Part shown: one piece after another, positions 8,327 to 16,373 of the stretch
How the letters are laid out: each line of letters begins with the position of its first letter
Numbering within the stretch: position 1 is the stretch's first letter
Source of the DNA: Acidobacteriaceae bacterium
GTDB lineage: Bacteria > Acidobacteriota > Terriglobia > Terriglobales > Acidobacteriaceae
Assembly (NCBI GenBank): GCA_003132445.1
Contig: PKXU01000166.1
Location: forward strand, 1 to 32,445
Direction of reading: 5' to 3'
DNA length: 32,445 nt
Notes under the pieces: generated by a model
Database searches by the model: none
What the model was told of the DNA's origin: nothing
What the model saw: the letters and a program-made list of their open reading frames with translations, nothing else
Translations under genes and position numbers: made by a program

Positions 8327-8432
8327 TTCTTCCCCATTAAGCGTGATTACCTCTCTTCGCATCAAGCGAGTGGCGTCCTTTTATCATTCACATACAAGTT
8401 TAGTTTTCTTTCTCGACGCGCTGGCAGCTTAG

Positions 8433-8456
8433 TTGCATCTACTAGTAATGATGCAA
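8433..8456. promoter_or_regulatory. 24-bp operator-like palindrome
   Basis: TTGCATC and GATGCAA form 7-bp inverted arms around an ACTAGT-centred 10-bp core that is itself nearly palindromic. It lies about 105 bp upstream of the 8562 gene and just before the 15-bp repeat array. The symmetry is typical of a homodimeric repressor or activator site. Confidence 0.45.
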
Positions 8457-8482
8457 CCACCAGGAGATTCTCTGGCACCCGT

Positions 8483-8545
8483 TGCACAGTTTCGCCGGAC
8501 ATAGTTTCACTGGACACAGTTTCGCGGGACATAGTTTCGGGGGAC
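8483..8545. repeat. 15-bp tandem repeat, four units
   Basis: Four head-to-tail 15-bp units with consensus GACAyAGTTTCrcgG start at 8483, 8498, 8513 and 8528, with the start of a fifth at 8543. The array ends about 16 bp before the ATG at 8562, so it lies in the likely 5' leader or promoter of that gene. The units differ at only a few positions. Copy number may vary by slippage. Confidence 0.8.
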
Positions 8546-8561
8546 CAGGATAAAGCTGACC

Positions 8562-8978
8562 ATGAGAACCCAGCGCGTCTGGATGGACATTCTGTTTCTC
8601 AGTACGGCAGTTAGCTGTGTAGTAGCGTTATCCATTGCCCTTGGGGCAGCCGTTGGAGCAAATACTGACGTCCGCGTCATGGTGAGTTACGCACCCCAGC
8701 AAGAGAGATCCTCTGCCCCCGAGCAGACCTTCGAAGGTGTAGTAAGTTGCTCCCGCTGTGGCGCGAGACATTCCGCAGCCCTCGGCCAGACGGCGGCGGA
8801 CTGCGTTCGCGCCTGTGTGCGCGACGGGGCCAGCTTTGTCCTGGTCGATTCGGATACCACTTACCGGCTTGATGGCGATATAAGCGTCTTGGCGAGGTTG
8901 GCCGGACAGAGGACCCGCGTCATTGGTGAACTGGACGGACAAACACTGCGAATCGCTTCGATTGTCTCTGAAAACTGA
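8562..8978 (+). CDS. Exported small protein with CxxC-H and C-x3-C motif (DUF5818-like)
   Basis: 138 residues. A hydrophobic segment at ~10-33 (ILFLSTAVSCVVALSIALGAAVG) is a signal peptide or anchor. The mature part has a Cys-rich unit (CSRCGARHSAALGQ then CVRACVRDG) at ~63-92, followed by a small beta unit FVLVDSDTTYRLDGD ... RTRVIGELDGQTLRIASI. This order (Cys/His unit, then Y-x-L-D-G, then R-V-x-G-x-L-D-G) is one I associate with a recurring acidobacterial exported family of unknown function. The four Cys and one His could bind a metal or form disulfides. The ribosome site is weak: CAGGATAAAGCTGACC precedes the ATG. A tandem repeat lies immediately upstream. Confidence 0.7.
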   Translation: MRTQRVWMDILFLSTAVSCVVALSIALGAAVGANTDVRVMVSYAPQQERSSAPEQTFEGVVSCSRCGARHSAALGQTAADCVRACVRDGASFVLVDSDTTYRLDGDISVLARLAGQRTRVIGELDGQTLRIASIVSEN

Positions 8979-9122
8979 GCGCCAGCGAATCTCCAAAGTA
9001 TTTCTGCGGGTGAAGGCTCTCTATACAGGAAGCACCTTATTGTGACTCTTTGGGAATGTTTTATTTAATTGCAGAGTCGCAGAATGCAATATTGATAACT
9101 GCAACAGACAAGATACCTTCTT

Positions 9123-9251
9123 ATGCCCCGAGTACGAGACAACTCTTCCGATCTATCAATCCTCAAGCGCGCGATTGAGCTATGGCCCTATCTTTTCATC
9201 GTAATCTCGGTCACGGGCCTCACCTATATTGCTCTCACCGGTCCCCGTTAA
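9123..9251 (+). CDS. Possible 42-aa single-span membrane protein
   Basis: The ORF from ATG at 9123 to TAA at 9249-9251 encodes a polar N-terminus (PRVRDNSSDLSILKRAIEL) and one hydrophobic helix at about residues 21-38 (WPYLFIVISVTGLTYIAL). The layout is that of a tail-anchored or N-in small membrane protein. No clear Shine-Dalgarno is seen upstream, which lowers confidence. No family recognised. Confidence 0.35.
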   Translation: MPRVRDNSSDLSILKRAIELWPYLFIVISVTGLTYIALTGPR

Positions 9252-9400
9252 CCACGTTCACAATAGAAACAATCGGCGTGCAACTCGGCGGCTCGTGGCA
9301 CGCAAACGCTTTCAAAATGAACTTCGCGAGCGCGCCTTCCCGTTAGTGGCGGGTGTGAGAATGGCGGCTTCCGTTCGCTCGCTGCCCGCATCGAAACGTA

Positions 9401-9544
9401 ATGCACACCAACCACCTGCTCTCCGAGTATCAGTTTCGCACGCCAGCTGAACCGGAACCGTTTCCGATTCAGGAGCCACCCGCTCCGCAGAACCCCGACC
9501 TGCCGGTACGTGAACCTGAACCCGATGTACCCAATCAGATTTAG
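9401..9544 (+). CDS. Possible 47-aa Pro/Glu-rich small protein
   Basis: The ORF from ATG at 9401 to TAG at 9542-9544 has a strongly biased C-terminal two thirds: repeats of PEP, PPAP and EPEPDVP with no hydrophobic core, so it should be disordered. The bias is specific to this frame and resembles the short acidic proline-rich proteins found beside stress genes in soil bacteria. The start is not supported by a strong ribosome site. Confidence 0.4.
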   Translation: MHTNHLLSEYQFRTPAEPEPFPIQEPPAPQNPDLPVREPEPDVPNQI

Positions 9545-9712
9545 CCAGGACGGCGGCCAAGAACGCACCAAGAATTACCTACAGGGAACGTCGGATTGTG
9601 TGCTAACGGCACTGATTCCATACTGGATACAAATGCGCTTCCATCATCTGAAGGATGCGACTCGCCCCATTCGCACCGAATTTAAATCAAAGGAAAGAAT
9701 CAGGAGGAAACA

Positions 9713-10447
9713 ATGGCACACTATGGCACTTTGAAGGATGTTCGCTTCGCCGACGCTGCTGATGATATTCGTGGCTCTCATTTGTATGGATTAAACGATG
9801 AGAAGTTGGGCAAGATTGTTGACGTTATCTTCGACCATGCCAATGGAAACATACGATACGTCGTGGTCGATACTGGTGGCTGGCTGTCCACTAAGAAGTT
9901 TTTGGTTCCCGCCGAAGGCCTGCGCGCCTCGACCAAGCATGACAATGACTTCGAGGCGAGTCTGAGTAAGCAACAAGTCGAGAGCTTTCCGCCTTACAAT
10001 GATGCGGACCTTGAATCCGAGAGCAAGTGGGCCGGGTACGAAGGCAGTTATCGGTCCAAGTGGGTTGCAGATCCTGTTTTGCATCGCGCGGAAACCGATC
10101 GCACCATTACGCCGACCACGCAGCAGACCTTCGGAAATTTCAACTCGGAGCAGGCCGCGTCGAGAGCCCATGGGCAATCGACAAGCCCGGCCCGCCCCGT
10201 CGATATCGGCACCGGTAGAGAGAATATTGAATCTGACTTGTCTCAGACCGATCGCGTGGTTCCGGCTGGTACCGACTCGGTCGTTATCAGTAACAGCGCC
10301 GTCGGAATCGGGGGACGCTGGGATACCTTTCAGAGTCGTCTGCGCGAGCGCCGCAAAGAAGCCGTATCTGGATGCAGTACCTGCTCCGGGGAGGCGGCCG
10401 TGAAGCGCGGATCTGAAAGCGTCGATACCTTGCGCAAAGCGGTATAG
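9713..10447 (+). CDS. PRC-barrel domain protein
   Basis: 244 residues. AGGAGGAAACA precedes the ATG, an excellent ribosome site. Residues ~22-70 (LYGLNDEKLGKIVDVIFDHANGNIRYVVVD, then KKFLVPAEGL) are a PRC-barrel: gene family known from RimM and photosynthetic reaction centre H subunits. The following ~150 residues are polar, low in hydrophobics and rich in Thr/Gln/Ser, probably disordered, ending in a basic stretch with two cysteines (CSTCSG). Free-standing PRC-barrel proteins are common in stress-associated clusters, but their role is unknown. A clear terminator follows. Confidence 0.85.
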   Translation: MAHYGTLKDVRFADAADDIRGSHLYGLNDEKLGKIVDVIFDHANGNIRYVVVDTGGWLSTKKFLVPAEGLRASTKHDNDFEASLSKQQVESFPPYNDADLESESKWAGYEGSYRSKWVADPVLHRAETDRTITPTTQQTFGNFNSEQAASRAHGQSTSPARPVDIGTGRENIESDLSQTDRVVPAGTDSVVISNSAVGIGGRWDTFQSRLRERRKEAVSGCSTCSGEAAVKRGSESVDTLRKAV

Positions 10448-10484
10448 CTGTTCCGCCATAGCCCGTTAAGTAAGCAGGAGAAAT

Positions 10485-10518
10485 AGCTAGAGGCGCCCCA
10501 CCGGAGCGCCTCTTAGCT
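10485..10518 (+). terminator. Rho-independent terminator after PRC-barrel gene
   Basis: GAGGCGC pairs with GCGCCTC around a loop of about 8-9 bases, extended outward by AGCT/AGCT with a small bulge, and followed by TTTT (with one interruption). It sits 38 bp after the stop codon at 10447. Confidence 0.8.
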
Positions 10519-10603
10519 TTTGGCCTTACGTCTCTTCCCGGTTCTGGGTATTGTGAGGACTTCTGGATTTAAAGAAATGGATAAACCGACGAACCGCTCG
10601 GCA

Positions 10604-10843
10604 CTACCGGCTCGGCGAAACTTTCCATAGCTGCGCGAGTGCCCTGGCCGCATCCGACAAAGCACGTTTTTCCGCATCCACCGGCGATCCGCCGATCGTG
10701 GTCCCGGCGCGCTGCACGATTGGAGTTCGATATTGTGAAACCTTGCCCGTTAACCCTACCTGATAAATGTCGCGCACCGCGCATTCAAACGAACGCTTAA
10801 GATTCTTAGCCGGGGGGAGGGTTTGTGCGCTTTTGTTCGTCAT
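10604..10843 (-). CDS. Small protein of unknown function (79 aa)
   Basis: Starts at ATG 10843; an alternative in-frame ATG is 9 bp upstream. The sequence is polar and mixed (KRSFECAVRDIYQVGLTGKV, IGGSPVDAEKRALSDAARAL), with a predicted C-terminal helix. Third codon positions favour G/C, as expected for a real gene here. No signal peptide or known motif is seen. It lies after the PRC-barrel terminator on the opposite strand. Confidence 0.45.
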   Translation of the reverse strand: MTNKSAQTLPPAKNLKRSFECAVRDIYQVGLTGKVSQYRTPIVQRAGTTIGGSPVDAEKRALSDAARALAQLWKVSPSR

Positions 10844-11076
10844 GAGAAGCACTCACTTTCTCGCTAGTTTCAAGCAATGTAAGACGAACTCTAACGCCCA
10901 ACAATACAGCGATGCATGCAACTGGCGCCGCTGCCTTTCCTAGCAATGCTCAGGTTTGTTCTCTAGATCATTCACATTCGTTCCTGTTTCCAATTAGGAA
11001 AATATATGCGGGCGCCTGTACCGCAAGAGAATGAAGGGGGAGGACGAAAGCAGATGATCAAATCACGTAACCGCAG

Positions 11077-11349
11077 TCACGCAGCCGCAAGTTCGTTATG
11101 CACGCAATTCCGCAGCGCCCGCAAGGCATATAACGCATCGTCCAACACCACATCTTCTTCAATGTGGTCAGTGGGGATAACAAACAATTCCCTCATCCGA
11201 AAAAGAATGGCTTGCTCCGCCTCCGCGATCCGTTCCGTAACCTTCGAGCGATCCGTTTCGAAAAGTGCGGCTTGGTAAAGCATGTGCCATGCTGTGGTAG
11301 GCGCGGCAGGGGTAGGCGCGGCGGGGGCGTGGGACACACCAGTATTCAT
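11077..11349 (-). CDS. Small helical protein of unknown function (90 aa)
   Basis: The ATG at 11349 has CGAGGATTGTGACT upstream, giving a GAGG site at good spacing and favouring this start over the one 6 bp earlier. After an Ala/Pro-rich N-terminus (residues 5-20), the rest is strongly helical and charged (YQAALFETDRSKVTERIAEA, then AILFRMRELF and DDALYALRALRNC). The protein looks soluble and cytoplasmic. I do not recognise the family. Confidence 0.6.
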   Translation of the reverse strand: MNTGVSHAPAAPTPAAPTTAWHMLYQAALFETDRSKVTERIAEAEQAILFRMRELFVIPTDHIEEDVVLDDALYALRALRNCVHNELAAA

Positions 11350-11489
11350 AGTCACAATCCTCGAAGGTACGGCTCTTCCAGGTAGCGGTTCTGGCGTCCG
11401 CGAAAAATGGGGCCGACGAAGTAGGCAAGTTACTGTAGAAAGGGCGGTGGGGGTTATCGGGTAATTACCGTATTTTGCACATACGGCAG

Positions 11490-11519
11490 GAAAAACTGTG
11501 GAAGGACGCGCGGGCGTCC
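11490..11519 (-). terminator. Hairpin terminator candidate of the YciE-like gene
   Basis: On the minus strand GGACGC pairs with GCGTCC around a 4-base loop, 13 bp after the stop codon of the gene at 11533. A T-rich run (GTTTTTCC) follows after about 7 bases, so the U-tract is delayed. Confidence 0.5.
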
Positions 11520-11532
11520 CTCCCGGTCGTAA

Positions 11533-12087
11533 CTATGCAGCCCGCTTGGACTTAGACTTCGAAGGCTGGTGACTCTCCGCTTCTTCTGCTTCTGATTCGC
11601 CTTGGCCTGCCTGTGAATTAATCTCTTGAGCCAGTTTTGTCAGCTTTTCAGCTGTTTCCTTCTCTTGCTGCAAGGTTTGCTCCAGCAAGGAAACATGCTC
11701 GTCTTCACCGAGTAATTCTGCGAAAGCCTTCACCGTTCCGTAGCCGGCGATTTCATAGTGTTCCACTCGCTGAGCTGCGCCGATGATTGCGGAATCCATT
11801 AATGCTCCCTCGTAATCCTCCGAGAGGGTCTCGGCGCCTTCTTTGACAATCCCTTCCATTCCGACGCACTTCTTTCCTGTCGGTTTCTCGCCGAGCATTT
11901 CGAAGATTTGTTCAAGCCGAGAAACGTGTTCCGACGTCTGCCGCAGATGTTCTTCGAAACCCTGGCGCAATTCAGCATTCGACGAGCCTTTTGCCATCTT
12001 GGGTAGCGCTCTTACCAGTTGGGTCTCCGCATTGTAGAGATCCTTCAATTCATTCACATATAGTTCTCGTAATGATTCCTTTGGCAT
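11533..12087 (-). CDS. YciE/DUF892 ferritin-like protein
   Basis: 184 residues from the ATG at 12087, which has AAGGAGGAAAAGG directly upstream; the longer ORF to 12180 is therefore not used. It opens ESLRELYVNELKDLYNAETQL, the signature of DUF892/YciE four-helix ferritin-like proteins, with the later helix AQRVEHYEIAGYGTVKAFAE carrying the conserved E-x2-H-Y-E-x2-Y pattern of a metal site. The C-terminal ~30 residues are a charged Glu-then-Lys-rich tail ending in KSKSKRAA, which could bind DNA. The family is associated with osmotic and oxidative stress. Its neighbours are other small stress-type proteins. Confidence 0.9.
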   Translation of the reverse strand: MPKESLRELYVNELKDLYNAETQLVRALPKMAKGSSNAELRQGFEEHLRQTSEHVSRLEQIFEMLGEKPTGKKCVGMEGIVKEGAETLSEDYEGALMDSAIIGAAQRVEHYEIAGYGTVKAFAELLGEDEHVSLLEQTLQQEKETAEKLTKLAQEINSQAGQGESEAEEAESHQPSKSKSKRAA

Positions 12088-12221
12088 CCTTTTCCTCCTT
12101 CGAGTGATTCCAGCGACGCAGCGGAGTGCCATGCGCTGGACTCCTTTTCGAAAAGTATGTCCCTCAGTCGCGGCAATCAATACCCAAGATGCTGTATGAC
12201 ATGCCTACAGCAGCGCGATCG

Positions 12222-13865
12222 CTACTGAGCGATGGTCGCGGGCCCGCGCGTTTCCGGAAGATGATTTTCTTTGAACTCGTCTTTGCCACGAAAGTCCAGG
12301 CCGAAGCGTGGTGCTTCGCGGGTTCCGCTGATCTTGAATGGAATTTCGGTTCCGGCCCCGTCCTTCTCAAAGAACGGATCGATCGGCCGCAGCAATTTCG
12401 ACTTCCAACCCGTCGTCATCTGCGAAAGCCTGGCATCGAGCCGCAGCATGCCGTGAAAATCAAACGTATTTCCGTCCAGGCTGTATTGTCCGGTTAAGTC
12501 CGCATGCGTTCCGGGAATTAGAAAATGCAGGTAAGAAAAAGTGAGAATGCCCTGGCTTAGCGCGAACCGACCCATCAAGTCCGACGACACAACCTTGCCG
12601 GCACGGTCTGCCGCGGCATGGTCTGGCGCCGCATGCTTGACCCCTTGACTCACCTTGCTTAACAGATCGATCTTGCCCTGAATCTTGCCATTGGTGAAAT
12701 GAGCCGCAGGAATGCGAAAGTTGCCCTCGAGTTTCAAACGATTGGCAATGTCTTGCGTTCCCGGCGGAATACTAAGACGAGTCTTCATCGCTGTCGTTCC
12801 GGTCATGATGGGCGGATCGGTTTTGACGCCCAGTTTCAGCAGGTCTTCAATGTGCGCGCTACCCAGCACAACGTCCAGCTCGATATCGTGACCTCGCGGA
12901 TTGTTTGTGCGTACTACCTTTCCCCTCGCCGTAAAATACGAATTCAGCACTTTGGCCTTGACCGGATCAAGATAAGTATCGCCGTCCGTGCCATCGACAA
13001 TAGCGTGAAAATCAGTGTGCAAGGGGACGCGGTGCCCGCTTACTGCGACACGAAAGTCCGGAGTATCCGTCTGCCCTTCGACCTCGATGCGTCCCAGGGT
13101 TCCCCCGTATTTGCCTGTGGACGACAGAATTCCGCCAATGCCGGGAAGGGTTCCCAGATCAGCATTTGTAAACGAATAGTCGCCCATGACTGCTGTGTCG
13201 CGCGGGCTTTCTTCGTTTAATGGTCCGAATTGGCCCGTCGAATGGATGTCGCCCTGCGGCTTAGGATTGATCAGCTTGGCGTCGAAGCGCAGCGGTTGAC
13301 CGGGCCCAATGTCCTTCATTCGCAGGTCACGAATGTCGAATTCCAGTGGCGGCTTGCCGGCCTTATCTGTGTTGATGATAAGTTTCGTGTTCGCGCACAC
13401 GAAGTGGTCTACGAAAATACGCATCTTCATCTTTCGGCCGCCCTGTCTCAAGTCCTTCATCTGCCGCCGATTGTTTCTCGGTGGAATATTCACGACGAGG
13501 CCGTCTACATACATGGTGTCCACATGCATGGGATCGCGAAACAGGCTGCGCAGCGAGGTCTGGAAACGGAATTCTTCCACGGCAAGCATCGGCTGTACGC
13601 CAGGTTCCCACGGATTCGAATCGGAGGTGCCGTAAACCTGCAGGCCCTTACCGTCGACGTGCAAGCCATCCGCCACCCACACGTGCAGATCCGCAAGTTC
13701 GACCCGGCTTTTGAAACGTGCCGCCAGCGTCTCGATGACGCGGGCGCGCAGAATCGGTTGCGCCCGCGTGATCACGACGCGAACGGCGACCACGGTCACG
13801 CCTAGAAAAACAAGAAGGATTCCGACGATCCAACGCCATTTGCGGGAACGTCGTGGAGTTTCCAT
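12222..13865 (-). CDS. AsmA-like envelope protein
   Basis: 547 residues. One N-terminal transmembrane helix (~11-33, WIVGILLVFLGVTVVAVRVVI) with a basic cytoplasmic end, then a large beta-rich periplasmic part. The start of that part (RARVIETLAARFKSRVELADLHV) matches AsmA/TamB-type proteins, as does the C-terminal section from ~400 with repeats such as GRFALSQGILTFSYL and GTHADLTGQYSLDGNTFDFHG. AsmA-like proteins form beta-groove bridges in the envelope and are linked to lipid transport or outer-membrane assembly. It is followed 103 bp upstream on the same strand by the polytopic protein at 13969. Confidence 0.75.
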   Translation of the reverse strand: METPRRSRKWRWIVGILLVFLGVTVVAVRVVITRAQPILRARVIETLAARFKSRVELADLHVWVADGLHVDGKGLQVYGTSDSNPWEPGVQPMLAVEEFRFQTSLRSLFRDPMHVDTMYVDGLVVNIPPRNNRRQMKDLRQGGRKMKMRIFVDHFVCANTKLIINTDKAGKPPLEFDIRDLRMKDIGPGQPLRFDAKLINPKPQGDIHSTGQFGPLNEESPRDTAVMGDYSFTNADLGTLPGIGGILSSTGKYGGTLGRIEVEGQTDTPDFRVAVSGHRVPLHTDFHAIVDGTDGDTYLDPVKAKVLNSYFTARGKVVRTNNPRGHDIELDVVLGSAHIEDLLKLGVKTDPPIMTGTTAMKTRLSIPPGTQDIANRLKLEGNFRIPAAHFTNGKIQGKIDLLSKVSQGVKHAAPDHAAADRAGKVVSSDLMGRFALSQGILTFSYLHFLIPGTHADLTGQYSLDGNTFDFHGMLRLDARLSQMTTGWKSKLLRPIDPFFEKDGAGTEIPFKISGTREAPRFGLDFRGKDEFKENHLPETRGPATIAQ

Positions 13866-13968
13866 AAGTGAAGGATACGCCCCGAAAGGAAGAACGGGCC
13901 ATCAACAACATCCGAGTTTATCCACCAAGCTGCAGAGTATCGAATCAGGTTTTTGCTGCAGCAGCGCT

Positions 13969-15201
13969 TTAACCCTGCGGCACCTGCGCTAAATTTACGA
14001 CGCTCCAAACCACATAAGCCGCCATCATTCCCACGATGCAGGCCATCACCAAAGAACGGTAGCGCGTCTCCAGCAAGTCAGCCAGAACTCCCGATACAAA
14101 TACGAAGAGAAATGGAATCGCCGCCAGGAGAAATCCTGCACCCGCGACGTGAGGATGCGCGATCCCCAGAAGCAACAACAGCACAGCTACCAGCAGCGGC
14201 GCGGTGTTGCCGAAATAGCGCGTGCGTGGGCAGGCAATATACGTAATCACCGCCACCGGCAGCGCCAAAGCAATCGCGGGACACGCACGTCCAATCCGCA
14301 CTGCGACCTGTTTGTACACCCCAAAGATAGTGAATCCACGCCAAGTCGCTCCCCAGAACGCTGCGCGTCCCAGGCTCTCGGCAAAGGCGTGGGGATGAAA
14401 GAAGTACACCGCAAACAGAAGAGCGAATCCGACGCCGCAAGCCGCGATCCAAATGACGATTCCAGCCTGCTTCCGCACTGGAGCGACGTATAAAAGGAAG
14501 CCCAGCACCATGGGCAACAAAATCAGCAGCGAGAACTGGGAGGCCACGGCGATGGCCAGCGCAATTCCCAGCAACCCGATGCGTCGCCAGTTCCACAGCA
14601 CCACCTCGCGCGGCGCGTAAAGCGTGTGCGCCACCGCGATAGCGGTAAAGATGGCTCCAAACGCTCCCCAAGCCGCCACGATCTCCGGTTCGGTATGCCA
14701 CACGGCGCTGGCTTGAATCAGTGAAGGCGAGAAACAATAAAATGTGAGTGCGATAAATCCTCCCGTATTTCCGCACAGGCGTCGCGCGACATACCACAAC
14801 GACGCTCCTAAGAAAACTCCGCACACAAGAAAAGGAATGCGCGGAAGCCAGCCCCAGTAGGCTGCCGAGTCGCTGCTGAAATCCCGCGGCCAGACCAGCA
14901 ATGGCGCGGCAGAAGCAATGTACAGAAGCGGCGAGTGCTCGGTATCGAAACCGCTGTCATCGGGGCGAAAGGGATCATTGGCCGTAATGGCGGGGTCCGA
15001 AAAGGGTGCTGCAGCAATCCCCCGCCCATGCCACTGCTTCCATCCTTCACCGATGCGAATCGCCTCGGAACTCTCGAGCTCGCGACCTGCATGCGTCTCG
15101 GCAAATATCAACCACAAAGCCTGACTGAGGAAACAAAGCAGTAACAGCCCCGCTAGAAACTGTGGGCGTCCATAGCGTTCGCGCGTGAAATATGGCCGCA
15201 T
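13969..15201 (-). CDS. Polytopic membrane protein, GT-C/GT39-like glycosyltransferase
   Basis: 410 residues with about 9-10 hydrophobic spans. The first extracytoplasmic loop holds ESSEAIRIGEGW and further acidic residues (FDTEHSPLLY), in the position where GT-C enzymes carry their catalytic Asp/Glu. The loop before the second span has H-S-P-L-L-Y like the family H/K-P-P-L-x-Y pattern. This suggests transfer of a sugar from a polyprenyl-phosphate donor outside the cytoplasm. Similarity is weaker than for the protein at 24853, so the enzyme call is tentative. It shares a 69-bp divergent promoter region with the CPBP gene at 15271. Confidence 0.6.
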   Translation of the reverse strand: MRPYFTRERYGRPQFLAGLLLLCFLSQALWLIFAETHAGRELESSEAIRIGEGWKQWHGRGIAAAPFSDPAITANDPFRPDDSGFDTEHSPLLYIASAAPLLVWPRDFSSDSAAYWGWLPRIPFLVCGVFLGASLWYVARRLCGNTGGFIALTFYCFSPSLIQASAVWHTEPEIVAAWGAFGAIFTAIAVAHTLYAPREVVLWNWRRIGLLGIALAIAVASQFSLLILLPMVLGFLLYVAPVRKQAGIVIWIAACGVGFALLFAVYFFHPHAFAESLGRAAFWGATWRGFTIFGVYKQVAVRIGRACPAIALALPVAVITYIACPRTRYFGNTAPLLVAVLLLLLGIAHPHVAGAGFLLAAIPFLFVFVSGVLADLLETRYRSLVMACIVGMMAAYVVWSVVNLAQVPQG

Positions 15202-15270
15202 AAGGTCGAGCCGAGTGTTTTACCATGTCGGAGGCAGTTTGCGGTAAAGATTGCGGCAGGCTCATTCGGA

Positions 15271-16287
15271 ATGAGTGAACAAAATAACTCAGTAAGCGGT
15301 GCGAGTCCGGGAACTGAAACGGGTCCGGCACCGATGCCATCGCCCGAGTTTACTGTGGCCACGCAAGCTTCGTACGCCCACACTCTTTTTCTCGGAACGG
15401 ACGGCTTGCGGCCCGGTTGGGGATTTGCTTTCTACGTAGTGACATTTTATTTGCTGCAAAAACTGGCGGTCAGCGTAGCCTCCTCGCAGGATCTGGGGTC
15501 GAGTGACCTGTGGTCGATGGCTCTGGAGGAGTTCGGTAGTCTTGTCGCTGCGATCATTCCGGCGATAATTCTGGCGCGAGTCGAGCATCGTCCCTGGAAA
15601 GCGTATGGGTTGCCCTTGCGGCAAGCGTTTGGACGATTGTTTTGGGTAGGTGCATTGTGGGGATTTGCCGGGATCAGTCTGCTCATCCTCGCGCTCTATG
15701 GACTGCACGACTTTGCCTTTGGCCACCTCGTTTTGCGCGGAGCACGGCTCGCACGCTTCGCGATTTTCTGGGCTGGGATGTTTTTGCTGGTGGGATTGTT
15801 CGAAGAATTTCTGCTGCGCGGCTACACTCAGTTTACTCTGGCCCGCGGTATCGGCTTTTGGCCGGCGGCGCTTGTCTTGTCAAGCGCCTTCGGACTGATT
15901 CACTTGGCGAATGGCGGCGAACAATGGCGAGGCCTGCTGGCCGCCGCTTTCATTGGATTTTTCTTCTGTCTTACCCTGCGGCGCACCGGAAGCCTTTGGT
16001 TTGCTGTCGGCTTTCATGCCGCCTGGGATTGGGGCGAAACGTTCTTCTATTCCGTGCCCGACAGCGGAATGGTCGCCCCCGGCCACTTGTTGAGTTCGAA
16101 ACTTTACGGAGCGGAATGGCTCAGCGGAGGCTCGGTCGGCCCCGAAGGCAGCGTACTCTGCTTTCTGGTGGTCGCGCTGCTGTGGGTTGCATTTGAAAGG
16201 ACGCATCCGGAAGTGAGTCCTCCCTTCGAGAATCGGAAGCTGCCGCAACCCGAAGCAGCCAACTCCTCGCCGGTCCGCTCGCAGTGA
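15271..16287 (+). CDS. CPBP family intramembrane protease (CAAX-type)
   Basis: 338 residues with about 7-8 membrane spans. The motif E178-E179-F-L-L-R183-G-Y is the EExxxR signature of CPBP (Abi/Rce1-type) glutamic proteases; H211 (LIHLANGG) and H249 with D253 (FHAAWDW) supply the second and third motifs. The N-terminal ~35 residues and the C-terminal ~25 residues are polar tails. Members cleave substrates within the membrane; the substrate here is unknown. The start ATG is preceded by CATTCGGA, a weak ribosome site. Confidence 0.88.
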   Translation: MSEQNNSVSGASPGTETGPAPMPSPEFTVATQASYAHTLFLGTDGLRPGWGFAFYVVTFYLLQKLAVSVASSQDLGSSDLWSMALEEFGSLVAAIIPAIILARVEHRPWKAYGLPLRQAFGRLFWVGALWGFAGISLLILALYGLHDFAFGHLVLRGARLARFAIFWAGMFLLVGLFEEFLLRGYTQFTLARGIGFWPAALVLSSAFGLIHLANGGEQWRGLLAAAFIGFFFCLTLRRTGSLWFAVGFHAAWDWGETFFYSVPDSGMVAPGHLLSSKLYGAEWLSGGSVGPEGSVLCFLVVALLWVAFERTHPEVSPPFENRKLPQPEAANSSPVRSQ

Positions 16288-16293
16288 CAACCC

Positions 16294-16337
16294 TGGGAAC
16301 GACACATCGGGAATGGCAAATGCGGGAATGACAACGG
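16294..16337. repeat. Short imperfect 14-15 bp repeat, three units
   Basis: Units beginning TGGGAACGACACAT, CGGGAATGGCAAATG and CGGGAATGACAACGG lie head to tail after the CPBP stop codon and end 37 bp before the recQ ATG. Confidence 0.5.
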
Positions 16338-16373
16338 CGAAGAAGATTCGACCGCTCGCCCTATACTGATTTC

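Noticed and set aside
9229..9571. Overlapping ORFs on both strands around 9229-9571
   Set aside because: Arg/Ser-rich text without domains or ribosome sites. Only the Pro/Glu-rich frame at 9401 and the membrane frame at 9123 show a specific bias.
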